The notes: generated by a model not told the origin, from the letters alone. A stretch of 64,000 nucleotides of DNA from Pseudomonas sp. RIT409 (GCF_003052515.2 NZ_QARE02000004.1:186001-250000), one strand, 5' to 3'; shown: positions 8,054 through 16,678, numbered from the stretch's first letter. A program made the numbers and translations.

Positions 8054-9040
8054 ATGAGCCAAGCCACTCTTCCTTCTCGGCCGATTGAAACGGTCAACCC
8101 TGACGATCGGACCCATGACCTGGCTCTCGTGCAGTTGGGCAGGCGCCTTCAGGCGGATCAGTATCAATTCACCACCGTCACGCCCCTCACCCACCAGCGC
8201 AACAATGCGCGCGAGCGAAACCATCAGGCCCAGAGCTTGCGAGATATCTTTGGCTGGAATCGGCCCTTCGCCAGCGACCTGCTTCCCGAAGCCGAACTTC
8301 AGGCGCTGCTTTCCCACGCCATCATCCGCGCCCATGCCGGGCTGTGGATCAGCGAAGTGCGGTGGTCCAGCCTGCATGACCATCTGTTCGTGCATTCCGC
8401 GTTTCCCACTGTGTCAAACGACTCGGTGTTCTTCGGTCCTGATACGTATCGGTTTGCTCAAGCCATTGAAGAACATCTGCGCACCTCGACCCATCCGATT
8501 CGGACGGCCGTCGACATCGGTTGTGGCAGTGGCGCGGGGGCCATCCTGATTGCCAAGGCGCGACATGATGCGCAGGTCCTGGCACTCGATATCAATCCCA
8601 CTGCCCTGCGATTCACCGCCGTCAATGCCGCGCTGGCCGAAGTGGATAACGTGTCGGCATGGCACAGCGACCTGCTTGCCAGTGCCTCTGGCGAGTTCGA
8701 CCTGATCGTCGCCAACCCGCCTTACATGCAAGACACCCAGAAGCGCGCCTATCGCCACGGCGGTGAGCGACTGGGTTCGGAACTGTCGGTGCGGATCGTC
8801 GAGCAGGCCATCGGACGTCTCACAGTGGGCGGGAGCCTGGTGCTCTATACCGGTTCGCCGTGGGTCGAAGGCGTCGACCTGTTCCTCGAACACGCGCGGC
8901 CACTGGTAGACAAGCCTGGGTTGAGTTGGTCCTACCGCGAAATGGACCCCGACGTATTCGGCGAGGAACTGGATACCGAAACCTATGTCAGCGCCGAGCG
9001 CATCGCCGCTGTGGTGCTTACGGTCACTCGAACCTCATGA
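8054..9040 (+). CDS. HemK/PrmC-like SAM-dependent methyltransferase
   Basis: Class I methyltransferase of 328 aa. An N-terminal helical region (1-145) precedes the SAM-binding motif VDIGCGSGAG (153-162), the acidic motif II LALDIN (176-181) and the NPPY catalytic tetrad (221-224). NPPY is typical of N5-glutamine and N6-adenine methyltransferases. It is not PrmC itself: the N-terminal region and the neighbours differ, with no prfA nearby. It lies in an operon with the iron enzyme upstream and overlaps the membrane protein by ATGA. The target could be a metabolite made by the iron enzyme or a protein; the sequence does not decide. Confidence 0.85.
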   Translation: MSQATLPSRPIETVNPDDRTHDLALVQLGRRLQADQYQFTTVTPLTHQRNNARERNHQAQSLRDIFGWNRPFASDLLPEAELQALLSHAIIRAHAGLWISEVRWSSLHDHLFVHSAFPTVSNDSVFFGPDTYRFAQAIEEHLRTSTHPIRTAVDIGCGSGAGAILIAKARHDAQVLALDINPTALRFTAVNAALAEVDNVSAWHSDLLASASGEFDLIVANPPYMQDTQKRAYRHGGERLGSELSVRIVEQAIGRLTVGGSLVLYTGSPWVEGVDLFLEHARPLVDKPGLSWSYREMDPDVFGEELDTETYVSAERIAAVVLTVTRTS

Positions 9041-9573
9041 CCACTATCATCACCCAGCGCTCTGATATCGATGCGCAGAACGCTGCTGATGCGATCATGT
9101 TCGGGTCGCTCAAGGACCGACTGGATTTCTATCGCAAGGAAATCCAGTACGAAACGACCATGCTGTCGAACCGGACCAACGCCTACTTGGGTGCCCAGTC
9201 GTTTCTGGTGATCGCGTACGCGTCTTCCATGGCCAACGTCAACCCGGACTGGGGTAGCCTGTTTTCCCTGGTCGTTTCGGTGCTGCTCTCCGTGCTGGGG
9301 CTGATCACCTCGCTGCACGCCTGGTCGGGCATCAAGGCCGCTTATGAAATCATCGATCACTGGTACCTGAAACAAAGCCACCTGTTGCAGAGCCAGCCGC
9401 GAATGGGCGACGTGTACGACGATTCTCCGCTGTTCGCCAAGCGGGAATCCAATCAGCGCGGGTACCGCGACGCACTTAAGTTTTCCATGCGTTCGCCGTG
9501 GATCTTTTCAACCCTGTGGATCATCCTCGGGGGCTTTTCGGCGCTCATCCACCTGGTGCCGTTCAAACACTGA
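9037..9573 (+). CDS. Small membrane protein, third gene of iron-enzyme operon
   Basis: Protein of 178 aa; its ATG overlaps the methyltransferase stop codon (ATGA), indicating translational coupling. After a soluble N-terminal segment (about 1-45, containing LKDRLDFYRKEIQYE) there are two hydrophobic helices close together (about 50-90) and a third at the C-terminus (SPWIFSTLWIILGGFSALIHL). The cytoplasmic loop between holds Tyr/Trp-rich IIDHWYLKQSHLL. The layout resembles small RipX/SLATT-like helical membrane modules but I cannot assign a family. It may anchor or export the product of the two upstream enzymes. Confidence 0.75.
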   Translation: MTTIITQRSDIDAQNAADAIMFGSLKDRLDFYRKEIQYETTMLSNRTNAYLGAQSFLVIAYASSMANVNPDWGSLFSLVVSVLLSVLGLITSLHAWSGIKAAYEIIDHWYLKQSHLLQSQPRMGDVYDDSPLFAKRESNQRGYRDALKFSMRSPWIFSTLWIILGGFSALIHLVPFKH

Positions 9574-9620
9574 AGCCGCCGAGTGGGGAGCATCAAGCGC
9601 CGAATGCGGGAACTGGCGCT

Positions 9621-10118
9621 TCAGGCGGTCTCGCCTGCAAGCACACGCCGATGAAACACCGGTAAATGCTCCAGTGCGTGGAGCGCAGCATCCTGTTGCA
9701 TGGCGGTGCGGTCGCCGAAGAACCGGTGCCGTCGGGTGAATACGCTCAACTGTCCATCGTTCATGAAGGCCCACGCGAAACACACTGTCCCTGCCGGAAT
9801 GCCGTCCATATCCTCGTTACCACACAAGCCCGTGGTGGCAATCGCAACCTTGGCCGGACTGTCCCGGAGCGCGCCGATGGCCATTTCTCTGGCAACCTCG
9901 ACGCTGGTCAGATTGAAGGTCTTGATCGTCGTTGAACGTACCCCGAGCAATCGCTGCTTCGCCTCCGGGGAATACACCACGTACCCGCATTCGACCAATG
10001 CGCCGCTTCCCGGAATCTCGGCGAGCAGTGCGACGATACGGCCGGCCGTGCAGGACTCGGCCGTAGTCACGACCAATGCGTGCTCGTTCAAATACTCCAC
10101 CGTCTCTTCAACGATCAT
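9621..10118 (-). CDS. Stand-alone CinA C-terminal-type amidohydrolase
   Basis: Protein of 165 aa with the CinA/PncC fold: TAESCTAGRIVALLAEIPGSG near the N-terminus and GYVVYSPEAKQRLLGV. PncC hydrolyses nicotinamide mononucleotide to NaMN in NAD salvage. Here the usual GIAGPxGG active-site loop is replaced by GLCGNEDMDG, so the substrate may differ. The ATG at 10118 is chosen because AGGTG lies about 7 bases upstream; upstream ATGs lack this. The canonical Pseudomonas cinA/pncC is beside recA, so this is a paralogue. It is divergent from the zinc dehydrogenase gene. Confidence 0.8.
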   Translation of the reverse strand: MIVEETVEYLNEHALVVTTAESCTAGRIVALLAEIPGSGALVECGYVVYSPEAKQRLLGVRSTTIKTFNLTSVEVAREMAIGALRDSPAKVAIATTGLCGNEDMDGIPAGTVCFAWAFMNDGQLSVFTRRHRFFGDRTAMQQDAALHALEHLPVFHRRVLAGETA

Positions 10119-10311
10119 CGGGCACCTCATCCCATAGGTTTCGTGATTGTGGGTATGACAGAACCGGATTGCGTTCCTCTCGGATTTCATCGCCCATGCA
10201 GCATGAAAGGCGCGTTGCCCACCGCTTGTCCCCGCTGCGGACAATGCCCTGAACTAACGTCTGCCGCAGGGGCTCCGCTGTGTACACCCCCTAAAGCAGC
10301 GGAGATATTTC

Positions 10312-11532
10312 ATGCGAGCACTCACTTATCACGGCGCCCACAACGTCAAGGTGGATACGGTTCCCGACCCGGTGATCGAACAGCCTGACGACATCGTTCT
10401 GCGGGTCACTGCGACGGCCATCTGTGGCTCGGACTTGCACCTCTACCGCGGCAAGATCCCAACTGTGGAACACGGTGACATCTTCGGGCATGAGTTCATG
10501 GGCATCGTCGAAGAAACCGGCTCGGCAGTGACGGCCGTGCAGCCGGGGGATCGCGTTGTGATTCCTTTCGTGATCGCCTGTGGGCAGTGTTTTTTCTGCC
10601 ACCAGGATCTCTTTGCCGCGTGCGAGACGACCAACACCGGGCGTGGCGCCATTCTCAATAAGAAGGCCATTCCGCCAGGCGCCGCGCTGTTCGGTTTCAG
10701 CCATCTGTACGGCGGTGTGCCGGGCGGACAGGCCGAATACGTCAGGGTGCCGAAGGCCAACACAGGCCCGTTCAAAGTGCCAGGCACGCTCGCCGATGAG
10801 AAGGTGCTCTTCCTCTCTGACATCCTGCCCACTGCCTATCAGGCAGTCACCAACACCGGTATCGGACAAGGGTCGAGTATCGCCATCTATGGCGCAGGCC
10901 CGGTCGGTCTACTGTGCGCGGCGGTGGCGCGGATGCTGGGCGCCGAGCGTGTCTTCATGGTCGATCACCATCCCTACCGCCTCGCCTACGCACAAGCGAC
11001 CTACGGCGTGATACCGATCAACTTCGATGAGGATGATGATCCGGCCGACACCATCATCCGGCAGACACCGGGGATGCGTGGGGTCGACGGCGTGGTGGAC
11101 GCGGTAGGTTTCGAAGCCAAGGGCAGCACCACCGAAACCGTGCTCGCCACGTTGAAACTGGAGGGCAGCAGCGGCAAGGCGCTGCGTCAGTGCATCGCCG
11201 CCGTCCGGCGTGGGGGCACGGTGAGCGTGCCAGGGGTGTATGCCGGTTTCATCCATGGCTTCATGTTTGGCGATGCCTTCGACAAAGGGTTGACGTTCAA
11301 GATGGGCCAGACCCATGTGCAGCGCTTTCTTCCTGAACTGCTCGAGCACATCGAAGCCGGCCGCCTTGCCCCGGAGGCGATCATCACGCATCGAATGTCG
11401 CTGGAGCAGGCGGCCGAAGGCTACAAGATCTTCGACAAAAAACAGGAGGATTGCCGAAAGGTCATTCTGACACCCGGCACCAGTGCGATCCCGCTCACGG
11501 AACCTGACGATTCAGTGAGCGTGCCCGCGTAA
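10312..11532 (+). CDS. Zinc-dependent alcohol dehydrogenase, formaldehyde-dehydrogenase-like branch
   Basis: Medium-chain dehydrogenase of 406 aa. Catalytic zinc site: [10 protein letters not shown] with GHEFMG. The structural zinc lobe is partly altered: CGQCFFC holds three cysteines and a fourth follows in FAACETTN. The Rossmann motif is [12 protein letters not shown], followed by the acidic VDHHPYR, indicating NAD(H). The 30-residue insertion and the [14 protein letters not shown] segment place it in the glutathione-independent formaldehyde dehydrogenase-like group (FdhA/YjmD-like). GGAG precedes the ATG by 8 bases. The gene stands alone, and the real substrate is uncertain. Confidence 0.85.
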   Translation: MRALTYHGAHNVKVDTVPDPVIEQPDDIVLRVTATAICGSDLHLYRGKIPTVEHGDIFGHEFMGIVEETGSAVTAVQPGDRVVIPFVIACGQCFFCHQDLFAACETTNTGRGAILNKKAIPPGAALFGFSHLYGGVPGGQAEYVRVPKANTGPFKVPGTLADEKVLFLSDILPTAYQAVTNTGIGQGSSIAIYGAGPVGLLCAAVARMLGAERVFMVDHHPYRLAYAQATYGVIPINFDEDDDPADTIIRQTPGMRGVDGVVDAVGFEAKGSTTETVLATLKLEGSSGKALRQCIAAVRRGGTVSVPGVYAGFIHGFMFGDAFDKGLTFKMGQTHVQRFLPELLEHIEAGRLAPEAIITHRMSLEQAAEGYKIFDKKQEDCRKVILTPGTSAIPLTEPDDSVSVPA

Positions 11533-11629
11533 CGACCCTCACCCCTGCAGGCCGTTCAGGGCGCGCTGCGCAGCGCTGAACCGGCCTTGCACTGCGGCAA
11601 CAATGAGAGGGCACTTTGCTCTCTCTGCA

Positions 11630-12022
11630 TCAAGGGCGTTTTGAATCGAGGGCCAGCCGGATCTGTCGGACCACGGCCGGTGTATCGAAGGGTTTCAAGA
11701 ACACGGCGGTAAACAGGTCAGGCCGGGCAATGCCCAAATGCGCTTGAGCGCCGCTCATAAGCATCATCGGGGTCCTCTCGAAGCCCGGAGTGGATTTGAC
11801 CTTCTCCGCGAATTCGACGCCCGTCATCCCAGGCATCATGAAATCCGTGATGATGAGGTCAGGCCTTTCCCGTTCAAGGATATCCAGCGCCCTCAACGCG
11901 CTTGCCGCAGTGACCGGCAGGAAACCCTCCTCTTCCAGCGCGAAGCTCAGGATGTCTGCAATCAGGTATTCGTCGTCGACGATCAAGACGGTCTTCATAG
12001 CCGACGAGCGCTCAAAGGCCAT
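11630..12022 (-). CDS. Receiver-only response regulator downstream of KaiC-like gene
   Basis: Single CheY-like receiver of about 122-130 aa with VLIVDDE (acidic pair), the phospho-acceptor Asp in LIITDFMMPG, the Ser of LMSGA and the Lys of FLKPFD. There is no output domain. The ATG at 12022 has GGAAAG 5 bases upstream and is preferred; an internal ATG at 11998 (MKTVLIVDDE) fits family alignments but lacks a ribosome site. It lies 54 bases downstream of the KaiC-like ATPase on the same strand and is probably co-transcribed, suggesting phosphorelay to or from that ATPase. Confidence 0.9.
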   Translation of the reverse strand: MAFERSSAMKTVLIVDDEYLIADILSFALEEEGFLPVTAASALRALDILERERPDLIITDFMMPGMTGVEFAEKVKSTPGFERTPMMLMSGAQAHLGIARPDLFTAVFLKPFDTPAVVRQIRLALDSKRP

Positions 12023-12076
12023 GGAAACTTTCCGAATAGCGCTGAAGGCCCGTTCATTGTTATTACCCGCATTTCT

Positions 12077-13465
12077 TCACACCCTTTTAACCTCGATCCC
12101 GTCCCGGGACATCACCACCTCTAGCAGCGAGGGGTCGAACGCGCTGTCTCTGACCTTGAGAATTCTCAGTTGCCGTTGGAGTTCAGCCTGGCTGCGGCTG
12201 ATCTCGACGAGCAGCAGGTTATCTGCAGTACTCGCGAAATCCGGAGTCAGGTAGTGAGGGCCGGTGACTGCCATGTGGCTGAGTTCATAGCTGGCCAGAA
12301 CGGTCACCCCTTGGGCCCGAAGGGCTTCGAGCAAGGCCACGGTAACGCCTTGCACCCGGCCAGGATCAGCCGAGACTTTGCCTAACCCGCGCAAGCTGTC
12401 CAGAAAGACGCGCTTGATACCGTGACGCTCGACTGCTTCCAGTAACTCGTAGGCGACTCGATCAATAATCGCCGGCGCAGACGGGCGCCAAAGCATATGC
12501 AACGCGCCTCGGGATTCGAGCTGATCAGACGCGAGGCCCAACGCAGTCGCCTTCATCCGGAGGCGGTATGGGGACTCATGAAACCCGAAATGCAAGCCAG
12601 GCTCATCAGGTGTGCTGGCGGACAGAAACTGAAGCCCCAACGACGTCTTGCCAGCACCCGACGGCCCAATCAGTAGCGAGATGGACGACTCCATCAAGCC
12701 GCCACCCAGGCTGACATCGAGCGCGGCACTGCCAGACGTGACACGCCCAAGCGGCACCTCAGCTGCCACTGATGACGTTGCCGCCTGGCTGTCCAGACGT
12801 GGGTAGATCGCTATTCCCTTATCGGTGATTTCGAATTCGTGTGCCCCGGCAATGGCACCACTGCCGCGGGTCTTTCTGAGTTTTAAGCGCCTGATGGGCA
12901 CCGCGCTGATGCTCTCCTCACTCATCTCGATGACGCCATCGACCATGGTGTGCTCAGGGCTGCCCTCGTCGAGCTGCGAGCTGGTAAGAAAGAGCACGGT
13001 GCAGCCCGCGAAAGCCGCATGCCCCTGCAACGCGGCGATGAATTTCTTGGTATCGATCGGGGCCTCGGCTTTGGAGCGAGCGTTCAAGAGCCCGTCGAGG
13101 ATCAACAGGGATGACTTCTGGCGCGAAATTTCTCGGCGCAACAACTTGACCACTTCGTCCAGCCCGTCATTCTCCAAGGTATCGAAGGCGCTGACGAATT
13201 GGATGCTGTCGCCCAATGCGCAACTGTCGAAAAACGTCAACGTGGACAAGAACTGAAAGAGACGGTCATGAGGCTCGGCGAGCAGAGAGGCGAACAGCAT
13301 ACGCCCACCGCGCTTCACATGGTTGAAGCCAATCTGGTTGGCGAGGATGGTTTTCCCTGACCCAGGTCGCCCCTGAATGATGTAGGAGGCCCCCGAAATG
13401 AGCCCTCCCTTGAGCAACGTATCAAGACCAGGAACTCCCGTTTCTAGACGTTCAAGCTGTTTCAC
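12077..13465 (-). CDS. KaiC-like double-domain RecA-fold ATPase
   Basis: Protein of 462 aa with two KaiC/RadA-type domains: Walker A GRPGSGKT (32-39) and GPSGAGKT (267-274), with Walker B-like SSLLILDGLL and VFLDSLRGL. Starts and linkers (ETGVPGLDTLLKGGLISG) are KaiC-like. The end of domain 2 (FASTADNLLLVE, QLRILKVRDSAFD) aligns with the KaiC phosphorylation region, but only part of the cyanobacterial Ser-Thr dyad is kept. GTG start at 13465 with GAGGAAACGAAAC in front. No kaiA or kaiB is present in the window. Flanked by two receiver proteins, so a signalling rather than clock role is inferred, as for other proteobacterial KaiC homologues. Confidence 0.9.
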   Translation of the reverse strand: MKQLERLETGVPGLDTLLKGGLISGASYIIQGRPGSGKTILANQIGFNHVKRGGRMLFASLLAEPHDRLFQFLSTLTFFDSCALGDSIQFVSAFDTLENDGLDEVVKLLRREISRQKSSLLILDGLLNARSKAEAPIDTKKFIAALQGHAAFAGCTVLFLTSSQLDEGSPEHTMVDGVIEMSEESISAVPIRRLKLRKTRGSGAIAGAHEFEITDKGIAIYPRLDSQAATSSVAAEVPLGRVTSGSAALDVSLGGGLMESSISLLIGPSGAGKTSLGLQFLSASTPDEPGLHFGFHESPYRLRMKATALGLASDQLESRGALHMLWRPSAPAIIDRVAYELLEAVERHGIKRVFLDSLRGLGKVSADPGRVQGVTVALLEALRAQGVTVLASYELSHMAVTGPHYLTPDFASTADNLLLVEISRSQAELQRQLRILKVRDSAFDPSLLEVVMSRDGIEVKRV

Positions 13466-13660
13466 GTTTCGTTTCCTCGTACGGCATCACAGCCATTCAT
13501 TCGGCTCGGAAAACACCGAGGGGCAGTCGGTATCAGCTGAGGATGACCTCATCCGTCGCAGGGCGCCTGCCCTCGCGCTCTCAAGGACCTGCCCCCAACA
13601 TGACCACTCTTTCTATCCGCCAGGGCAGCGTTTCTACGGCGCTTTCCCGGCATGAGAGGT

Positions 13661-14020
13661 TCAACGCTTCAAATGTGAACCAACGACCTGATGCAGATCA
13701 TCGAGCGACCAGGGTTTGCGTAGAAATGAGGCGTTGTCGGGGAGATGGCTATCGAGAACGATGCGATTACCGGAAGAAAGAATCACCGGCAAGTTCGGCC
13801 ATTTCGCCCATATGGTCCGGGCCAGCTCAAGACCATCGCATGCGCCTGGCATGCAGATGTCCGTAATCACTAGGTTGAAAGCATGGGGCTGACCGAGCAG
13901 GCGCAGCGCGTCGTCAGCACTGACGCACTCGACCGTTTCAACTTCGATCAGCGTCAGCGCTTCGGTAATGAGCGTCCGGAGTGCCTCTTCGTCTTCGACC
14001 AGCAGAGCAGTAATGGCCAT
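13661..14020 (-). CDS. Receiver-only response regulator upstream of KaiC-like gene
   Basis: Single receiver domain of 119 aa: LLVEDEEALRTL, phosphorylatable Asp in LVITDICMPG, and the Lys in FLRKPWSLDDL. There is no DNA-binding domain. It precedes the KaiC-like gene by 195 bases on the same strand. It is closer to the FixJ/CheY-like receivers attached to hybrid kinases than to the second receiver downstream of the ATPase, so the two are not a recent duplication. The cognate kinase is not in the window. The ribosome site is weak. Confidence 0.9.
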   Translation of the reverse strand: MAITALLVEDEEALRTLITEALTLIEVETVECVSADDALRLLGQPHAFNLVITDICMPGACDGLELARTIWAKWPNLPVILSSGNRIVLDSHLPDNASFLRKPWSLDDLHQVVGSHLKR

Positions 14021-14199
14021 CGTTCAAATCCGCAGCGATATGCATGCTTAGTAACGGTCAGGGATGGCCCGTTTCGTCGACCGGACAAATGGTGCTTTGC
14101 CGTTCCATCGAGCTGTTTCGCCCGCAGAAAGAGCGAACTCGATGGGGCGCGGGCTCTCCAATCTTGAAATCACCGGCGTTAAACCCATGGAGGTCCGAA

Positions 14200-14433
14200 A
14201 TGAACGATGATCATAAGACTCACGCGAGCACGCCCCCTGCCAATGCACCTGTCAAAGATGCAGCGGGCAAGCCTGTCGATGTCGTGGAAAGAGACCTGGC
14301 AGATCGCGCGGGTAAGACGCGTGGCATCGACGAGACGGTGACGCCGTCGTCAATCCGCACAAAAGAGCAGGAAGCGGAAGAGCTCCAGCGCGCGACGGAT
14401 GAGATCGAAAGAAAGGTTGCCGACGGCAACTGA
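14200..14433 (+). CDS. Small hydrophilic hypothetical protein, 77 aa
   Basis: The start at 14200 is supported by ATGGAGG about 8 bases upstream. The product is highly charged, with few hydrophobic residues and no transmembrane or signal segment. The N-terminus is Pro/Ala-rich and probably disordered (THASTPPANAPVKDAAGKP), followed by a charged helix (EQEAEELQRATDEIERKVA). It is divergent from the first receiver gene. I do not recognise the family; it looks like the small disordered stress proteins common near such loci in Pseudomonas. Confidence 0.6.
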   Translation: MNDDHKTHASTPPANAPVKDAAGKPVDVVERDLADRAGKTRGIDETVTPSSIRTKEQEAEELQRATDEIERKVADGN

Positions 14434-14542
14434 ACCTTGAAGCACTGCGCTGACGCTGAACAGCGTCGAGAATAAGCTCCATGCTGCCACGGCCCCCCGT
14501 GGGCCGCGGCACCATGGGCGCTCGGGGCAACTGAAAGCTCGT

Positions 14543-14585
14543 TGCTCCTTCAACTCGGGCTCCTTCAATTCGTAGCCCCTTCAAA
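14543..14585. repeat. Short tandem direct repeat at the 3' end of dsbS
   Basis: Three near-copies of a unit of about 15-17 bases on the minus strand: TTTGAAGGGGC, TTGAAGGAGC and TTGAAGGAGC, each followed by a variable CGA-containing tail. The first copy overlaps the stop region of the sensor kinase gene. No known function; not long enough to be a mobile element. Confidence 0.5.
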
Positions 14586-15909
14586 CCCTAGGCCGGAGCG
14601 GCATGCTCAGGTCCACTTTTAAGCCGTCGTCCAGGCTGTCGAATGTCAGCGAACAGCCGCAGCGTTGCACGATCGCTTGAACGATCGCCAGCCCCAGTCC
14701 CGCGCCAGGGCTCTTGCCGTTGCGCCAGAAACGCTGGGTGAGCTTGTCCAGATCGGCGTGCGCGATGCCTGGCCCGTGATCCCGCACGCAAAAACGAGCA
14801 TGTCCGTCGACCGTGGCGACACTCAGTTCCACCTGTGTTCCGGCCTGCGTATGCCGCAGGGCGTTGTCCAGAAGGTTACGCAACGCTGCCACGGCCAGCG
14901 CCGCAGGCATTGCCACAGGTGCCGCGGACAACGGCGCGGCCAACTTCAACTCGATCCGGTGTTCTTCGCCATGACTGGCATCGTGGATGGCCAGGCGAGC
15001 AACTTTCTGCGCGTCACATTGCACCCCATCATCGAACGACAGGCTGCCTTCCACGCGCGCAAGCAGCAAAAGCTGTTCAAGGGTCCGGTGCATCCGATCA
15101 GCCCCTTCCTCGGCATGGGCCAGCGCCCGGTCACGCTTGTCGCCCTCGGTCATGCGCGCGACTTGCAGGTGAGTCTTGATGGCGGTCAATGGGCTGCGCA
15201 ACTCATGGGCCGCATCGCCGGTCAGCCGACGCTCGCGCTCCAGGGTTTGAGCGATGCGCCCAAACAGCTGGTTCTGGCTGATCAGCAGCGGCTGCAGTTC
15301 GCTGGGGAGATTGGGCACGTCCAGCGGCTCGACCGAATCGGCGCTGTGCCTGTTCAGCGCATCACGCATCCGGTTCAGCGGCGCCAAGCCGCGACCGATC
15401 CCGAACCAGACAAGGATCAGGCTGCCGAACAATGCAACCAGCACCGGCACGGACGCCGCCAACAATACCGACTGCCCTAGCAGATCGCGTTCGATCTGCC
15501 GATCAGCGGTACTCACCCGCACACTGCCGTGCATCATGGTGTACACACGCCAGTGCTCGCCGTTGATCATCTGATCGACGAAGCCGCTGGAGTCCGCTTT
15601 CAACGGCTCGGCAGGCGAACTTTCGGTGCGCGCCAAGACCTGCCCGCGCGATGAACTGAGTTGGCAAGCCATGCCATTGGGAATGCCCAGGTCCGCAGCC
15701 CTGAGCGGCTGGCCTTCGCCCTGGCGCTCGGGCATCTGCATCTGCTCCAGCAGGCCGGCGACCATGCGCGCCGATGCTTCCAGACGCTGATCGAGCGATT
15801 GCATCATCTGGGTGCGCAAGTCGCGCAGCATCCAGGCCGCCGCCAATACCCAGATCACGATGAAGGCCGAACCCAGGATCAGACTCAGGCGGGTTCGAAG
15901 ACTCATCAT
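14581..15909 (-). CDS. dsbS: Sensor histidine kinase, DsbS-like
   Basis: Inner-membrane kinase of 442 aa: TM1 (about 9-29), periplasmic sensor (about 30-143), TM2 (about 146-172), HAMP, HisKA with the phospho-acceptor DAAHELRSPLTAI, and HATPase_c with N-box NLLDNALRHT, RDHGPGI and GAGLGLAIVQ. Neighbouring dsbG identifies it with the P. aeruginosa PA2480 (DsbS) type. The single periplasmic cysteine falls at residue 82, the position I recall being reported as essential for copper sensing by DsbS. ATGA overlap with dsbR ensures coupled translation. Ligand specificity here is inferred, not shown. Confidence 0.85.
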   Translation of the reverse strand: MMSLRTRLSLILGSAFIVIWVLAAAWMLRDLRTQMMQSLDQRLEASARMVAGLLEQMQMPERQGEGQPLRAADLGIPNGMACQLSSSRGQVLARTESSPAEPLKADSSGFVDQMINGEHWRVYTMMHGSVRVSTADRQIERDLLGQSVLLAASVPVLVALFGSLILVWFGIGRGLAPLNRMRDALNRHSADSVEPLDVPNLPSELQPLLISQNQLFGRIAQTLERERRLTGDAAHELRSPLTAIKTHLQVARMTEGDKRDRALAHAEEGADRMHRTLEQLLLLARVEGSLSFDDGVQCDAQKVARLAIHDASHGEEHRIELKLAAPLSAAPVAMPAALAVAALRNLLDNALRHTQAGTQVELSVATVDGHARFCVRDHGPGIAHADLDKLTQRFWRNGKSPGAGLGLAIVQAIVQRCGCSLTFDSLDDGLKVDLSMPLRPRV

Positions 15910-16589
15910 GGGCGACGCTCCAACGCCTCGCCTGCCGGCCCCAGGCGATAGCCAAGCCCGCGCACGGTTTCAATGATTCGCCCGCCGAGCTTGCGGCGCA
16001 GGTGGTGAATATGGACATTCAACGCGTTGCTTTCCACTTCGTCCCCGAAGCCGTACACGCAATCCTTGAGCTGTTCGCTGGAGAGCACCCGTCCCTGATT
16101 GTTCAGCAATGCCTGGAGCAGGGCCTGCTCGCGTCGTGACAGATCGACCGGCTGCCCGGCCAGGCGGGTTTCGCGGCTGCTCGGATCATAGGTGAGCAGA
16201 CCATGCTCGATGACATTGACACTGCGCCCGGCCATGCGCCGGACCAATGTGTGCAGACGGGCGCTGAGCTCACGCAGGTCAAAGGGTTTGAGCAGGTAAT
16301 CGTCGGCCCCGGCCTGCAGCCCGTCGACGCGATCGGTGACGGTGTCGCGCGCCGTCAGGATGAGCACGGGGATGTCATGCCCCTGTTGACGCAGTTGCCT
16401 CAGGAGCTTCAGGCCGTCTTCGTCAGGCAGCCCCAGGTCGAGCACCATGACATCGAAGTGCGCTGCCGACAGCATCGCGCGGGCAGCCGACGCCGTGGCC
16501 ACCCGGTCCACGGTCAGCCCCTGCGCGTCCAGCCCGGCAACGATGCCGCTGGCGATCAGGTCGTCGTCTTCACAAACCAGTACGTGCAT
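15906..16589 (-). CDS. dsbR: OmpR-family response regulator, DsbR-like
   Basis: Protein of 227 aa with a receiver (VLVCEDDDLIASGI, Asp in VMVLDLGLPDEDG, Lys in LLKPFDLREL) and an OmpR winged helix (LSRREQALLQALL, NALNVHIHHLRRKLGG). It is in the TctD/QseB/PmrA subfamily. The start at 16589 (MHVLVCEDD) fits the family; an upstream ATG would add a non-family stretch. First gene of the dsbR-dsbS operon, divergent from dsbG. The two TTAATC-type boxes in the divergent region are the likely binding sites, implying autoregulation and control of dsbG. Confidence 0.88.
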   Translation of the reverse strand: MHVLVCEDDDLIASGIVAGLDAQGLTVDRVATASAARAMLSAAHFDVMVLDLGLPDEDGLKLLRQLRQQGHDIPVLILTARDTVTDRVDGLQAGADDYLLKPFDLRELSARLHTLVRRMAGRSVNVIEHGLLTYDPSSRETRLAGQPVDLSRREQALLQALLNNQGRVLSSEQLKDCVYGFGDEVESNALNVHIHHLRRKLGGRIIETVRGLGYRLGPAGEALERRP

Positions 16590-16627
16590 GGGGCGGCCCC
16601 GAAAAAAAGGCAATTGAAGCAATGCGG

Positions 16628-16644
16628 GATTAAGGCGCGATTAT
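16628..16644 (-). promoter_or_regulatory. Candidate DsbR box upstream of dsbRS
   Basis: Read toward dsbR on the minus strand, the site is ATAATC-GCGCC-TTAATC: two half-sites at an 11-bp period, as bound head-to-tail by OmpR/PmrA-type regulators. It ends 39 bases before the dsbR start. Confidence 0.5.
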
Positions 16645-16678
16645 GCACAGACTCCACCCGGCGAGGTACTGAAGGCGG

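Noticed and set aside
11605..11625. GAGAGGGCA / TGCTCTCTC stem between the zinc dehydrogenase and the receiver gene
   Set aside because: One mismatch and no T run; could be a weak shared terminator, but the support is too thin.
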